From positions 1-64,000 of IMG/VR virus record IMGVR_UViG_3300027881_000008: 64,000 nucleotides of DNA. The stretch is one strand, 5' to 3'. Positions 56,070 to 63,932 of this stretch are shown here, in pieces (the stretch's first letter is position 1; each line of letters opens with the position of its first letter). Below the pieces are notes generated by a model. The model was given only the letters and a program-made list of their open reading frames with translations. It searched no databases and was not told the DNA's origin. The position numbers were made by a program, and so were the translations under genes. This DNA comes from a virus.

Positions 56070-56170
56070 GCTTACGTCGCTTAGGTCGCTTACGTCGCTT
56101 AGGTCGCTTAGGTCGCTTCCGTCGCTTACGTCGCTTACGTCGCTTAGGGGCTCCAAGAGGCGAGCTGAGC
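56050..56170. repeat. 9-bp minisatellite flanked by 22-bp direct repeats
   Basis: Eight to nine tandem copies of a 9-mer, (A/C)(C/G)GTCGCTT, run from 56073 to 56147. They sit between two exact copies of the 22-bp sequence at 56050-56071 and 56149-56170. The first flank contains the SNF2 stop codon; the second leads into the ArdA promoter. The array looks like an expansion inserted by slippage or by duplication of the gene end. Confidence 0.85.
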
Positions 56171-56174
56171 GTGG

Positions 56175-56180
56175 TAAGCT
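56175..56180 (+). promoter_or_regulatory. Candidate leaderless -10 box of ArdA-like gene
   Basis: GTGGTAAGCT ends with TAAGCT, 6 nt before the ATG at 56187; TGG precedes the hexamer as in an extended -10. No -35 match or Shine-Dalgarno site is seen. The spacing matches the sites at 12323 and 59850. Confidence 0.4.
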
Positions 56181-56186
56181 TCGCCC

Positions 56187-56849
56187 ATGGCCGAACTAGT
56201 CCTTTACGCGAACCCGTACGAATACGGCGCGAGCGGGTTCTACTTTCGCTCCGCTGAGGAGTACGAGAAGGCGTTCGACAAGCACCGCCCCGTCGAGGAG
56301 TATTCGCTGGAGTTCATCAACGGGTCGAGCGAAGACGTGGACCTGTTCAAGGTGCTCGAGGTGGACGCCTCCAACCTCGAACAGTTCTTCACGTTCGCCG
56401 AGGACATGGACGACAGCCAAAAGGCCGCCCTGTTTTACCTGATCGCCCACCGCGGGAAGGGTCCTGGGGAGACGGTGGACGACCTCATCGAGAAGTCGGA
56501 AGACGTGAGTGTACACCCCGGAGACGTGGGCGACTGGGCCGAGAGCTTCATCGAAGACCAGGGAGGAGTTGCGGAGTTCCCGCGCGAGTTCATCGAGCAA
56601 CACTTCGACTACGCGGCCTACGGAAAGCTCATCAAAGAGGACATGGAAGAGGGCGACTACCGCGCGGATATGAGCGACGAGGATGCGGGGTACGAGTTCG
56701 TGGACGACGTTGGGATCAAAAACATCCCCAAAGCGGACCTCGAATACCACTTCGACGTCGACTCGTGGGTGAGGGACCTCGCTGCGGGCAGCGACGTAAC
56801 CGCGTTCGAGTTCGGCGGGGCGCAATACGCCACCGACTACTCCGGCTGA
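56187..56849 (+). CDS. ardA: ArdA-like antirestriction protein
   Basis: A 220-residue, very acidic protein. The region from residue 115 matches the ArdA pattern: WAESFIEDQGGVAEFPREFIEQHFDYAAYGKLIKEDM. The earlier FTFAEDMDDSQKAALFYLIAH corresponds to the upstream helix pair. ArdA mimics bent B-DNA and blocks type I restriction complexes. At 220 residues it is longer than typical ArdA (about 165-190), with a 35-residue acidic C-terminal addition. ATG start behind a leaderless-type promoter. The 3' end overlaps the convergent gene by 13 nt. Confidence 0.72.
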   Translation: MAELVLYANPYEYGASGFYFRSAEEYEKAFDKHRPVEEYSLEFINGSSEDVDLFKVLEVDASNLEQFFTFAEDMDDSQKAALFYLIAHRGKGPGETVDDLIEKSEDVSVHPGDVGDWAESFIEDQGGVAEFPREFIEQHFDYAAYGKLIKEDMEEGDYRADMSDEDAGYEFVDDVGIKNIPKADLEYHFDVDSWVRDLAAGSDVTAFEFGGAQYATDYSG

Positions 56850-57751
56850 GGCACCGTCCACGCCAGCCGCACGATGCCCCCATCAAGACCGATTTGGGCC
56901 TCGCCGACCAAAATCCTCTGACCGAAATTAAATCGGACACCGCCCGTGCTTGTCCTTTCAGCCCAACGTGGCGAAACGCAGGCGCGCCAGCGGCGACGGC
57001 CTCGTTCGCGAGCAGCCCTATTACGTCTATCACGAGCGTCCCTTAGGCGTGCCTTCATCGTAGCCGCGAAACGCGCGGACGAGCGACCCAACGGCCCGCT
57101 ACGCGCCAGCGAGCACTTTTCGGCATTCCAGGCATTCCATTCGGCGTCGCTACGGCGACGGCCGTGGTATCCCTCTTCCACGCACCTGGGACAAGGGCGC
57201 TTGCGCGTGAGACGTGACGTGGGTTCCCAGTTGAAAGGGTCGTCCACCGCAGCGCTCGCTCGGATCTCAGCTAAGGGAACCCCTTCAAGTGCGCGAGCCT
57301 TCCCGTCGTCCACCGGGTGGGTGTGGTAAATCTCCACGGCTGCCTGGATGTGGCCGCCCTTTAGAACGGCGACATCTACGACCCTTGCGTTTGGAAGCCG
57401 GTGCTCCACCGCGACCACGCTTGAAGCGGCGGGTCGAAAATCCGAGGTCCAACTGCCTCCGCACCCGTGTTCGGAGCAGCTGCGGCGGACGCGGATGGCT
57501 TCGCCCCCGTCTCGGGCCACCTCAAGCGCCCAGGCCACCCGCATCTTCGCAACCCGGTGGACGATGCTCTCGTGCGAGCAACCCGAGCCGAGGTGAGCGA
57601 AGTGTCGACACACCTGCGTATCCGGGCCCCCTCGTACCATGAGCTTGCAGCGGCAAGCAGGACATACCAGCTCCTCGGTGTCGCGACTGTCCCCAGGAGG
57701 GACAAGGGTTCCGAGAGAGTCGAGCCCAAATGGAACCTTTAGCTCCTTCAT
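56837..57751 (-). CDS. CoiA-like nuclease-type protein
   Basis: A 304-residue protein. Residues 28-70 carry a CoiA-type zinc region: CPACRCKLMVRGG, then CRHFAHLGSGCSHESIVHRVAKM. A PD-(D/E)xK-like core follows: VVDVAVLKGG with AAVEIYHTHPV and a Lys about 10 residues later (near 125-155). A second Cys pair CPRC lies near 190, and the C-terminal third is Arg-rich. CoiA proteins act on incoming DNA in competence; phage versions are of unknown role. It starts the short leftward group here. Confidence 0.6.
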   Translation of the reverse strand: MKELKVPFGLDSLGTLVPPGDSRDTEELVCPACRCKLMVRGGPDTQVCRHFAHLGSGCSHESIVHRVAKMRVAWALEVARDGGEAIRVRRSCSEHGCGGSWTSDFRPAASSVVAVEHRLPNARVVDVAVLKGGHIQAAVEIYHTHPVDDGKARALEGVPLAEIRASAAVDDPFNWEPTSRLTRKRPCPRCVEEGYHGRRRSDAEWNAWNAEKCSLARSGPLGRSSARFAATMKARLRDARDRRNRAARERGRRRWRACVSPRWAERTSTGGVRFNFGQRILVGEAQIGLDGGIVRLAWTVPQPE

Positions 57752-57755
57752 TTTC

Positions 57756-57968
57756 TTATGACGACCCCCTCTGGGCGAACCCCTGGGGCCGGAGCCTGCG
57801 CACTACGCAGGGGGGCATCGCGCGAACTACCTCCTCGAACGCTTCGGCCTCCGCCTGCTCGCGCGGAGTCCCGCTCTCCTGCTTTATCGCGGCGCGCTCC
57901 TCCAGCAGGTACGCGAGCTCGGCCTCGTCGTGGGACCGGACCACGTCCGGCGAAAGCTGGCGCGTCAC
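57756..57968 (-). CDS. Small hypothetical protein
   Basis: A 70-residue charged helical protein (SHDEAELAYLLEERAAIKQESGTPREQAEAEAF) with a GTG start that overlaps the previous gene's stop (GTGA). It lies 4 nt from the CoiA-like gene start. No motif recognised. Confidence 0.5.
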   Translation of the reverse strand: MTRQLSPDVVRSHDEAELAYLLEERAAIKQESGTPREQAEAEAFEEVVRAMPPCVVRRLRPQGFAQRGSS

Positions 57969-58519
57969 CAGAGCGACTCCTGGCTACCGGGCGCCGGGGT
58001 TCCGCTTTCTAGGGCCGACACGACGGCTTCGTGAGCGTCGCGAGCGGCGGAGCCCTTGCAACAAGTCTTGAACGACGCGGCTGCACCTAGGAGGGCGCCG
58101 CGCAGGTCGTCCTCCGAGGCATCCGGGTCAAGAGCGAGCATGGCCCACGCATCGACGTCGGTCCGCGCCGGCAGTTCGGGGCACGCGGCAGCGAAATAGA
58201 CGGACGCCTGTGGGCCGCGCTCCCACGAGCCGAGACGTTGGCAGAAAGGGCTCATCCTCTCCCCGCACTTCGGGCACGCGACGACGACGCCCAGGGCTAT
58301 CTTTACTACTGCTGGGGGCGCGGGCGGCGCGGGCGCTACGGGCGGCGGCGGCGGCTTCGCAAACGCTGGCGCTCGCCTTATCTGCTCGCTGCAGCCATCG
58401 GCCGCCCGCGCCGCGCTTCGGCGCGCTGCGCTGGGCGCGGGCGCTGCGGTGGACGGCCACTCGTGGGGCGCCTCCATCCGGCGGCGCGGGCGACCGCCCC
58501 TGTTGGAAAAAGCGGTCAT
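57965..58519 (-). CDS. Hypothetical Cys-containing protein
   Basis: A 184-residue protein. The N-terminus is Arg/Ala-rich, followed by a PPPPPVAPAPPAPP stretch near 55 and a CPKCGERMSPFC zinc-type region near 85. Then comes a helical domain with DPDASEDDLRGALL. The ATG at 58519 was chosen as the first start after the neighbouring gene; the same frame is open much further upstream but lacks plausible coding there. Function unknown. Confidence 0.5.
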   Translation of the reverse strand: MTAFSNRGGRPRRRMEAPHEWPSTAAPAPSAARRSAARAADGCSEQIRRAPAFAKPPPPPVAPAPPAPPAVVKIALGVVVACPKCGERMSPFCQRLGSWERGPQASVYFAAACPELPARTDVDAWAMLALDPDASEDDLRGALLGAAASFKTCCKGSAARDAHEAVVSALESGTPAPGSQESLW

Positions 58520-58530
58520 GTGACGTTTCT

Positions 58531-58920
58531 TCACTTCCGGTCCCCGCACACCACGCCGAAAAAGGTGCCCGGCACGGCAGGAGGGAACGGTGAAACCGAG
58601 CACATTACCGCAGCGACCGGCGCCGCAATAAGGACGTGGCCGCCGGTAGGTGGGCGTTTTACGACGTCGCCCTCTCGCCGTCGGCCTCTTCCAGCCTGCA
58701 CCTGAGAGACTGAGCGCACAGTGGGAGGGACACCGGCGAGGTGCCGGAGACGGCTTTTGTAATACCACTTCTCCTCGCGTGGAGCGCAGTCGATGCACCC
58801 GCCGCCCGCGTCCCCGCAGCTGAAGCAAAGAGGCTCCTCGTCGCGAAAAGCGAACGGCTCTTCGCGCAGAAAGGCCGCCGCGCGTTCGACGCAGTCCTTG
58901 GGTACCTCGCTCAAATCCAC
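58531..58920 (-). CDS. Hypothetical protein with Cys knuckles
   Basis: A 129-residue protein. The N-terminal half contains CFSCGDAGGGCIDC near residue 32, a compact zinc site. The C-terminal half is Arg/Gly-rich and then hydrophobic (GHVLIAAPVAAVMCSV). The GTG start overlaps the XRE gene by 10 nt, so it is expressed with the repressor. Confidence 0.5.
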   Translation of the reverse strand: MDLSEVPKDCVERAAAFLREEPFAFRDEEPLCFSCGDAGGGCIDCAPREEKWYYKSRLRHLAGVPPTVRSVSQVQAGRGRRREGDVVKRPPTGGHVLIAAPVAAVMCSVSPFPPAVPGTFFGVVCGDRK

Positions 58921-59120
58921 ACCTCGGAACTGACCTGCAACAGGCTGCGCAGGCTCCCCATGTGCTGGCGATCAGGAACGCGGGTGCCCGCCAGCCACCG
59001 GGTGACGGTGGAGGGGGACACCTCAAGCCGGCGGGCCAGCTCGCGCTGACTCCACCCTTTTTGTTGTAGAGCCAGCGCGAGCGCCTTAGCCCCGGCGTTG
59101 GTGTTTTCTGGTTCAGCCAC
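58911..59120 (-). CDS. XRE-family HTH repressor
   Basis: A 69-residue DNA-binding protein. KALALALQQKGWSQRELARRLEVSPSTVTRWLAGTR (residues 12-47) is a textbook Cro/CI-type helix-turn-helix with the SQxELAxxLxVS core. There is no dimerisation or protease domain, so it resembles small Cro-like repressors. The GTG at 59120 lies in a divergent promoter region with three dyads. It probably controls its own operon and the rightward conserved-protein/recombinase operon. Confidence 0.82.
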   Translation of the reverse strand: MAEPENTNAGAKALALALQQKGWSQRELARRLEVSPSTVTRWLAGTRVPDRQHMGSLRSLLQVSSEVWI

Positions 59121-59251
59121 GCCCCATGGTGCCCAGTTGTTGCCTTCAGGTCAACAACCTTGACCTCGGCGATCTCTAGGTCCATGATGTTGCCTTGGTG
59201 GCAACGCCGGTCGCGAGCCGCCCACACAACCGCAAAGAATGGAGCCTGAAA
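59121..59251. promoter_or_regulatory. Divergent promoter and operator switch
   Basis: Rightward promoter: TTGACC (59160-59165), 17 bp, CATGAT (59183-59188). Leftward promoter: TTGACC (complement of 59149-59154), 17 bp, CACCAT (complement of 59126-59131), ending 5 nt before the GTG at 59120. Both -35 boxes are arms of one dyad, AGGTCAA-CAACC-TTGACCT (59148-59166). Two more dyads flank it: GTTGTTG/CAACAAC (59136-59158) and GTTGCC/GGCAAC (59189-59205). One repressor bound centrally could shut both directions. Confidence 0.65.
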
Positions 59252-59842
59252 ATGAAAATGGAATTGATGTTCCCCTCGAAATATCTGCGCGCTGTCGACC
59301 TCGACGGCGAGCGCCTGGTAACAATCGCCGACGTCGTCATGGATGAACTCGTCATGCGAGGAGGTCGGCGGGAGGAAAAGCCGGTCATCCACCTGAAGGG
59401 GGACGACAAGATGCTCGTCCTCAACAAGACGAACGCAGAGACCATCGCCGGCTTGTACGGAGGCGAGAGCGACGAGTGGCGAGGGAAGGAACTCGTTCTT
59501 TTCCCGACCGACGTCACGTTTGGTCGCGAGCGGGTGCTCGCGATCCGGGTGCGCGCTCCTGGGGGCGCAAAGCAGGCCGAGAGCGGCGCTCCTTTTGGCG
59601 CCGACGAGGACGACTGGGCGGCTGCCGACGCCGAGGGGGCGCCTGACTGGTTCGGAGAGGTGGCCGCGTCCCTTTGGCTGCCGTTGGCCGCCGCCTTCGA
59701 CGCAGACGAACTCGCGCGCACGGGGAGCGCCGTGAAAGAGGCTTGGGGGCGCAAGCGGATCAACCAGAACGAGCGCGACGCGCTCAAGAAGAAGTTCGTG
59801 GAGGTGCGCCGCGCTCTCCACAATGAGAGAAACTCCGCGTAG
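59252..59842 (+). CDS. Conserved phage protein of unknown function
   Basis: A 196-residue protein. The first 110 residues match a pattern seen in many phage genomes: MFPSKYLRAVDL, LVTIADVVMDELV, KPVIHLKGDDKMLVLNKTNA, and EWRGKELVLFPTDVTFG followed by AIRVRAP. Family members often lie among replication or recombination genes; no activity is known to me. Residues 130-196 are an acidic then basic helical addition. GGAG lies 7 nt before the ATG. First gene right of the divergent switch. Confidence 0.65.
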   Translation: MKMELMFPSKYLRAVDLDGERLVTIADVVMDELVMRGGRREEKPVIHLKGDDKMLVLNKTNAETIAGLYGGESDEWRGKELVLFPTDVTFGRERVLAIRVRAPGGAKQAESGAPFGADEDDWAAADAEGAPDWFGEVAASLWLPLAAAFDADELARTGSAVKEAWGRKRINQNERDALKKKFVEVRRALHNERNSA

Positions 59843-59849
59843 GAGGTGG

Positions 59850-59855
59850 TAGGCT
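59850..59855 (+). promoter_or_regulatory. Candidate leaderless -10 box of recombinase gene
   Basis: GTGGTAGGCT contains TAGGCT, 7 nt before the GTG at 59863. An AGGAGGTGG at 59841-59849 lies 13 nt from the GTG, rather far for a ribosome site, so both modes are possible. Same form as the boxes at 12323 and 56175. Confidence 0.35.
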
Positions 59856-59862
59856 GGCTTTC

Positions 59863-62800
59863 GTGAGCCAAGCCGCTATCGACATCCACCGCCCCGAGGC
59901 GCAGTTAAGCCGCACGGTGTTGGAGCTAAAGCAGCTCGCGACCGTGTGGGGGAGGAGCGCCAAGGGGCGGAGCTATGTGGAGGCACTTCTCACGTTCCTC
60001 AACCGAAAGCAGAACCACAACACTCAGCGGGCGTACGCTTTTGGTCTTCTTGAGTTCTTCGGCTGGTACGAGCTGAAAAAGGGACGGACGCCCCTGCCCG
60101 AAGAGGTACGGCGCGTAGACGCGTATGCGTTCAGCGATTACCTGCAGAAGCGAGACATTGGGCTCGACGAGCAGCGCCTTGCCCAGGACCCGGACCACGC
60201 GCTTGACCTCGCCATCTACCGTTACGTCAAGGGTCACCCGTCGGCGCGGATTAGCGCCATCCGCAAGAAGCTCGTCGCGGACCACCGGTTCACCCAGACT
60301 GTCGAGTTCGAGGCTGGGGGCCGCAAACAGAGCCTGCGGGTGCTCAGCATCGAGGCCGATGACCTTCGTGGCGACGCCTTGGCGGCCTACGTTGCGAAGC
60401 ACGGCTTCGCTCCGCCGGACCCCCTCGACGAGCGCCTCGCGTGCATGGTCGACCACAACCTCTTGCGCAGGACCCCGACGATACGCCGCGTACGAAGCGG
60501 CGACGCCGGACTCGGCCTGGAGCACCCGAGCCGCGCCCAGCTCGACTTCCGTGTCGACCCCGAGGTTTTCTCGTATTTTGTGGACGTCCACACCACCGCG
60601 TCTGGCGCCGAGCGCGCCAATAGCGTAGTGACCCGGCTCAGTGCGTTAGCGAGCTTCTGGACCTACCTGATCACCGAATCAGCGGAGAACGCCGCGGGGA
60701 GCGAGCCCCTCCTCAAACACAACATTTGGACCGAGCCCCGCGCGCAGCTCATGGGCGCAGCCAAGAGCCGCAGCCGTGCCTCGCGCGAGCTGAAGACGCC
60801 GTCTCGTGAGCTGTTTTTAAGGGTCTTGGCGACGACGTTCGTGCGCAGTCACGAGGGCCAGGAGCTGCAGGCGGCCAGCGCGTTTCTCGAAGGCGCCGAC
60901 GTCAGCGGGTCTTCCAGCGGGGAGGCCGGCATTTACGACCTGCGTGACCGGGCGCTGATGGTTTTCGCCTATTGGACCGGCGCGCGCGCCGAGGAGATGC
61001 GGTCGCTGTCTCGCGACGCGGTGCAGCCTGACGGCCTCGTAACGGTGCTGGGGAAAGGAGACAAAACCCGTTCTTTTGCCGTGCCCCCTCCGGCTCTGCG
61101 CGCGATCTCCGACTTCCAGGCAGAGCTTGACGCAAGGTCCGAGGGTTCGTCCGACCCCAATGCCCTGGTCCACAAGCTCACCGCGTCCGCGGCGCCGCTG
61201 TTCCCGCCCCTGAAGCTTTGGGGCCACAACCGAGGAGCCCAGTTGGTGGGACTCTCCGCCGACTCTTTCTCGAAGATGATGCGGCACCGGGGCCTCCGCG
61301 CAGGGGTGGGGCGACAGAGCGCCGAGTGGAAGAAGCTCCACGCCCATGGGGTGCGACACCTGGCCGCGCTCGAAGCCCGGCAAAGGGGGGTCGACCTCGC
61401 CACCATCCAGGGCACCCTCGGTCACTCCAGCCTGTCCACCACGGGGATCTACATCGAGGTGCGCGACCCCCTGAAACGGTCTCTCATGCCTGCGCGCTCC
61501 GCCCCCGGCGGCGCTCCCCCCTTCCAGCGGCGCGCCCCAGGGCACGAGCACCCCGAGGCGGAGGAGGTGATCGAGGAGATAGAGATCGACGAAGAGCCGG
61601 GGCTGGTCGGGGTGGGCGGCCAACCCGAGGTCCCACCTGGCCTCTACGAGGAGGACGAGGAAGCTGGCGACGAGCCTTTCCCACTTGATGAAGAGGAAGA
61701 GGAGGCGCCCGAAGAGGACGCCCTGACGCTCGTCCACCGGGACGCCGAAGAACTCGTGGCGGAGACCGATGCGGTCGAGAAGCTTCTCCAGGTCTACCGG
61801 AGCAACTGGGGCGAAACGGGGAAGCGGGCCAAGCTGGTGGATGCGAAGGGCCTGTTGGGGAGCACGTACGCGGGGCGACCTACGGGGCTTCCGTGGTGGC
61901 AGGGCGCGGCGGGCGCTATGAACGCCTCCTACTCCTACGTTCCCAACGAGGCAGAGACGACGAAGTTCCCGGCCATGCCAGTGATAGGGCCCCAGCAATT
62001 CGTGATGGAAGCCGGGTGGGGCGAAGAAGACTGCGACGAGCCTCTCTGCCAGGCGCTCGGCGAGCTTTATTCGCAGTGGCTCCAGGACCCCGAGCGCGGG
62101 CCCACAGCCGCGGCGGCGTTGACAGAATGGATCTTCACCTCAGCGATGGTGACGCTCGAAGTGGATGCGGTGGTGCGCGAGCGGTCAGGCCACTGGGTGG
62201 CGTTCGACTCCCCGCTCGAAGACACAAAGAGCGGCCAGGGAAAGCCTCGGGTGTTGCGCGAGCACCTCAACGACGCTGTGGTGAGCTGGTTCGAGCGGAC
62301 GGCATGGCAGTTCCGCCGCAGCGCCGACAGCGCCACCGCTCGCGGCTCCGAGCTCACCGTCCCTGCCTGGTACTCAAAGAAAGACCCGCTGCTCGACATC
62401 CCCGCTCCTGAGCGCGCCGAACTCATCGACTGGCTGCAGGTTTTCGTGGGCCTTCCCCCACTCGACAAGACGCCGCGCTTCGACCACGGCGCCTCGCGGG
62501 CCAAGGTGGGAAAGCTGCTGGGCACCCTGTGCGCGTACGACACTCTGGCGACCGACCCCGACCGCACCCGCAAGCGCGAGCAAAAAGAGATCCTCAGCGC
62601 CGTGGAAGATCAGATCACCGCCGACGTGAAGCGAGCAACCAAGGGGCGCGTCGCGGATTTCCGCTACGGCGACACCAAGAAGCGCCGCAAGATCGAAACC
62701 GTCCAGGCCGAAATGGCGCGCGAAAAATCCAAGAGAGAGGGCAGCGAAGAAGCCGCCGAGGCTTCTACCAAATACTCGAAATACCTTGCGACCCACCTCA

Positions 62801-63459
62801 TGGAGGTCGTGGGAGAGGTCTTCGGAAAGAAGGCAGCTGAAGACCCAATCCTCAGCCTATACGCTCTATGCACGGCCGGAGCGCCGCTCAAGTCGCGCGC
62901 CGACAAGTACAAACCACTGTTCCGGGCGGGGGGCGGAACCATCGAGCACACTCCCGAGTTCGCCGAGCAGTTCGCCCAGGAGACGGGCACTCACTCCGAA
63001 TGCGTGGCGCGCCGTCTGGCGCGGCACATCTACGAGGAGGGACGCGCCCCCAAATGGTACAAGCTCCGCAACTGGCCGCGTGACGTTATCCCTTACCTCG
63101 AGTCGCTTTCCGCCTACCGCGTTCCGTGCCCGTCGAGCCAAGAACACGAACTCCGAAAGCGACTCAAAAGCGAAGAGCCACTTCCCGTCTACAGGCGGTG
63201 GCGCGAGGCTAGCCAGCGACTTCTGGGGACATCGGTTCCAGAGTCCACCGAGGTGGAAGAGATGTTCGCGGAGGAGGCGGGGCGGGGAGCGCCCATCCAG
63301 GCTTTCCGCCCGAGGGACGCAGAGGACTACGAGACGCGTCAGGTCTCCTCCGAAGAGAGCGCCGGGGGCCCAGGCGTGGTGGTTCGCCGCCGCCTCGCGA
63401 CCCCCAACGGGATGCAGCTGCTCCCGCTCTTGTTCGCGATGAAAAGGGCACGAGGATGA
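59863..63459 (+). CDS. Giant tyrosine recombinase/integrase with large C-terminal extension
   Basis: A 1198-residue protein. Residues 40-95 and 220-290 look like core-binding helices, split by an insertion (about 110-215). The catalytic domain has Arg in TGARAEEM near 373, Lys in GKGDKTR near 400, HxxR in HGVRH near 494, His in LGHSS near 520 and Tyr in TTGIYIEV near 530. All active-site residues are present. After residue 545 comes an acidic stretch (EEVIEEIEIDEEP, EEDEEAGDEPF) and about 550 further residues with no recognised domain. Phage integrases are usually 300-500 residues. Confidence 0.85.
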   Translation: MSQAAIDIHRPEAQLSRTVLELKQLATVWGRSAKGRSYVEALLTFLNRKQNHNTQRAYAFGLLEFFGWYELKKGRTPLPEEVRRVDAYAFSDYLQKRDIGLDEQRLAQDPDHALDLAIYRYVKGHPSARISAIRKKLVADHRFTQTVEFEAGGRKQSLRVLSIEADDLRGDALAAYVAKHGFAPPDPLDERLACMVDHNLLRRTPTIRRVRSGDAGLGLEHPSRAQLDFRVDPEVFSYFVDVHTTASGAERANSVVTRLSALASFWTYLITESAENAAGSEPLLKHNIWTEPRAQLMGAAKSRSRASRELKTPSRELFLRVLATTFVRSHEGQELQAASAFLEGADVSGSSSGEAGIYDLRDRALMVFAYWTGARAEEMRSLSRDAVQPDGLVTVLGKGDKTRSFAVPPPALRAISDFQAELDARSEGSSDPNALVHKLTASAAPLFPPLKLWGHNRGAQLVGLSADSFSKMMRHRGLRAGVGRQSAEWKKLHAHGVRHLAALEARQRGVDLATIQGTLGHSSLSTTGIYIEVRDPLKRSLMPARSAPGGAPPFQRRAPGHEHPEAEEVIEEIEIDEEPGLVGVGGQPEVPPGLYEEDEEAGDEPFPLDEEEEEAPEEDALTLVHRDAEELVAETDAVEKLLQVYRSNWGETGKRAKLVDAKGLLGSTYAGRPTGLPWWQGAAGAMNASYSYVPNEAETTKFPAMPVIGPQQFVMEAGWGEEDCDEPLCQALGELYSQWLQDPERGPTAAAALTEWIFTSAMVTLEVDAVVRERSGHWVAFDSPLEDTKSGQGKPRVLREHLNDAVVSWFERTAWQFRRSADSATARGSELTVPAWYSKKDPLLDIPAPERAELIDWLQVFVGLPPLDKTPRFDHGASRAKVGKLLGTLCAYDTLATDPDRTRKREQKEILSAVEDQITADVKRATKGRVADFRYGDTKKRRKIETVQAEMAREKSKREGSEEAAEASTKYSKYLATHLMEVVGEVFGKKAAEDPILSLYALCTAGAPLKSRADKYKPLFRAGGGTIEHTPEFAEQFAQETGTHSECVARRLARHIYEEGRAPKWYKLRNWPRDVIPYLESLSAYRVPCPSSQEHELRKRLKSEEPLPVYRRWREASQRLLGTSVPESTEVEEMFAEEAGRGAPIQAFRPRDAEDYETRQVSSEESAGGPGVVVRRRLATPNGMQLLPLLFAMKRARG

Positions 63460-63932
63460 GACGCGGGTACCTGCGCCTCTACGTCTACGCCAAGAACGGC
63501 GAGCGCATCGTCGCCAGCCCGATTTTGTCGGCGGCGCTTCTTCCCTCTACCACCATCCCTGGGCTTCCCGGCGAAGCTTGGGAGCTGGCCGATAGGAACG
63601 AGGAGGGCCTCCGGCGCGCGGCCGTCGAGCTGCTCGTCCACCGCCGCAAGCGCTCCAACAGCCGCGTGTACGGGATAGCCTTGGTAAAAGGCCCCGCAAG
63701 AAGGAACTCCGCCTACCTCTCGCGGGCCGCGGGCCGCCCGGTGAGCCTCACTGCAACGAACAGTTACATTGCCGCGTTCGCGGCTGTCGGCGACAGCAAC
63801 ACCGTGTGGGCCGGGGATGCGCAACGAGAGACGCTTAGCGACCTGGTGACCCACCTGGGGCGCTGCGTCCGGCACGTACGTACCGAAGAGACCCAGGAGC
63901 CCGGGATGTTCGCGCCTGCTCTGGAGAGATGA
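63456..63932 (+). CDS. Hypothetical protein downstream of recombinase
   Basis: A 158-residue protein. It starts with a beta hairpin-like RRGYLRLYVYAKNGERIVA, and later has a basic loop (RRKRSNSRVYGIALVKGPARR) and a Gly/Asn/Thr-rich core. ATGA overlap couples it to the recombinase. It could be a recombination accessory protein; there is no motif evidence. Confidence 0.5.
   Translation: MRRGYLRLYVYAKNGERIVASPILSAALLPSTTIPGLPGEAWELADRNEEGLRRAAVELLVHRRKRSNSRVYGIALVKGPARRNSAYLSRAAGRPVSLTATNSYIAAFAAVGDSNTVWAGDAQRETLSDLVTHLGRCVRHVRTEETQEPGMFAPALER

Noticed and set aside
56073-56148. Possible CRISPR array
   Set aside because: Units are 9 bp and directly adjacent with no spacers, so it is a minisatellite.
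54165-56156. 663-codon minus-strand frame beginning with SDVSD repeats
   Set aside because: It lies antisense to the SNF2 gene, which has all helicase motifs. Its repeats come from the 9-bp minisatellite. It is a high-GC shadow frame.
58520-59821. Upstream extension of the 184-residue protein to 618 residues
   Set aside because: The extra frame is antisense to the conserved phage protein at 59252 and overlaps the XRE gene. Start set at 58519.
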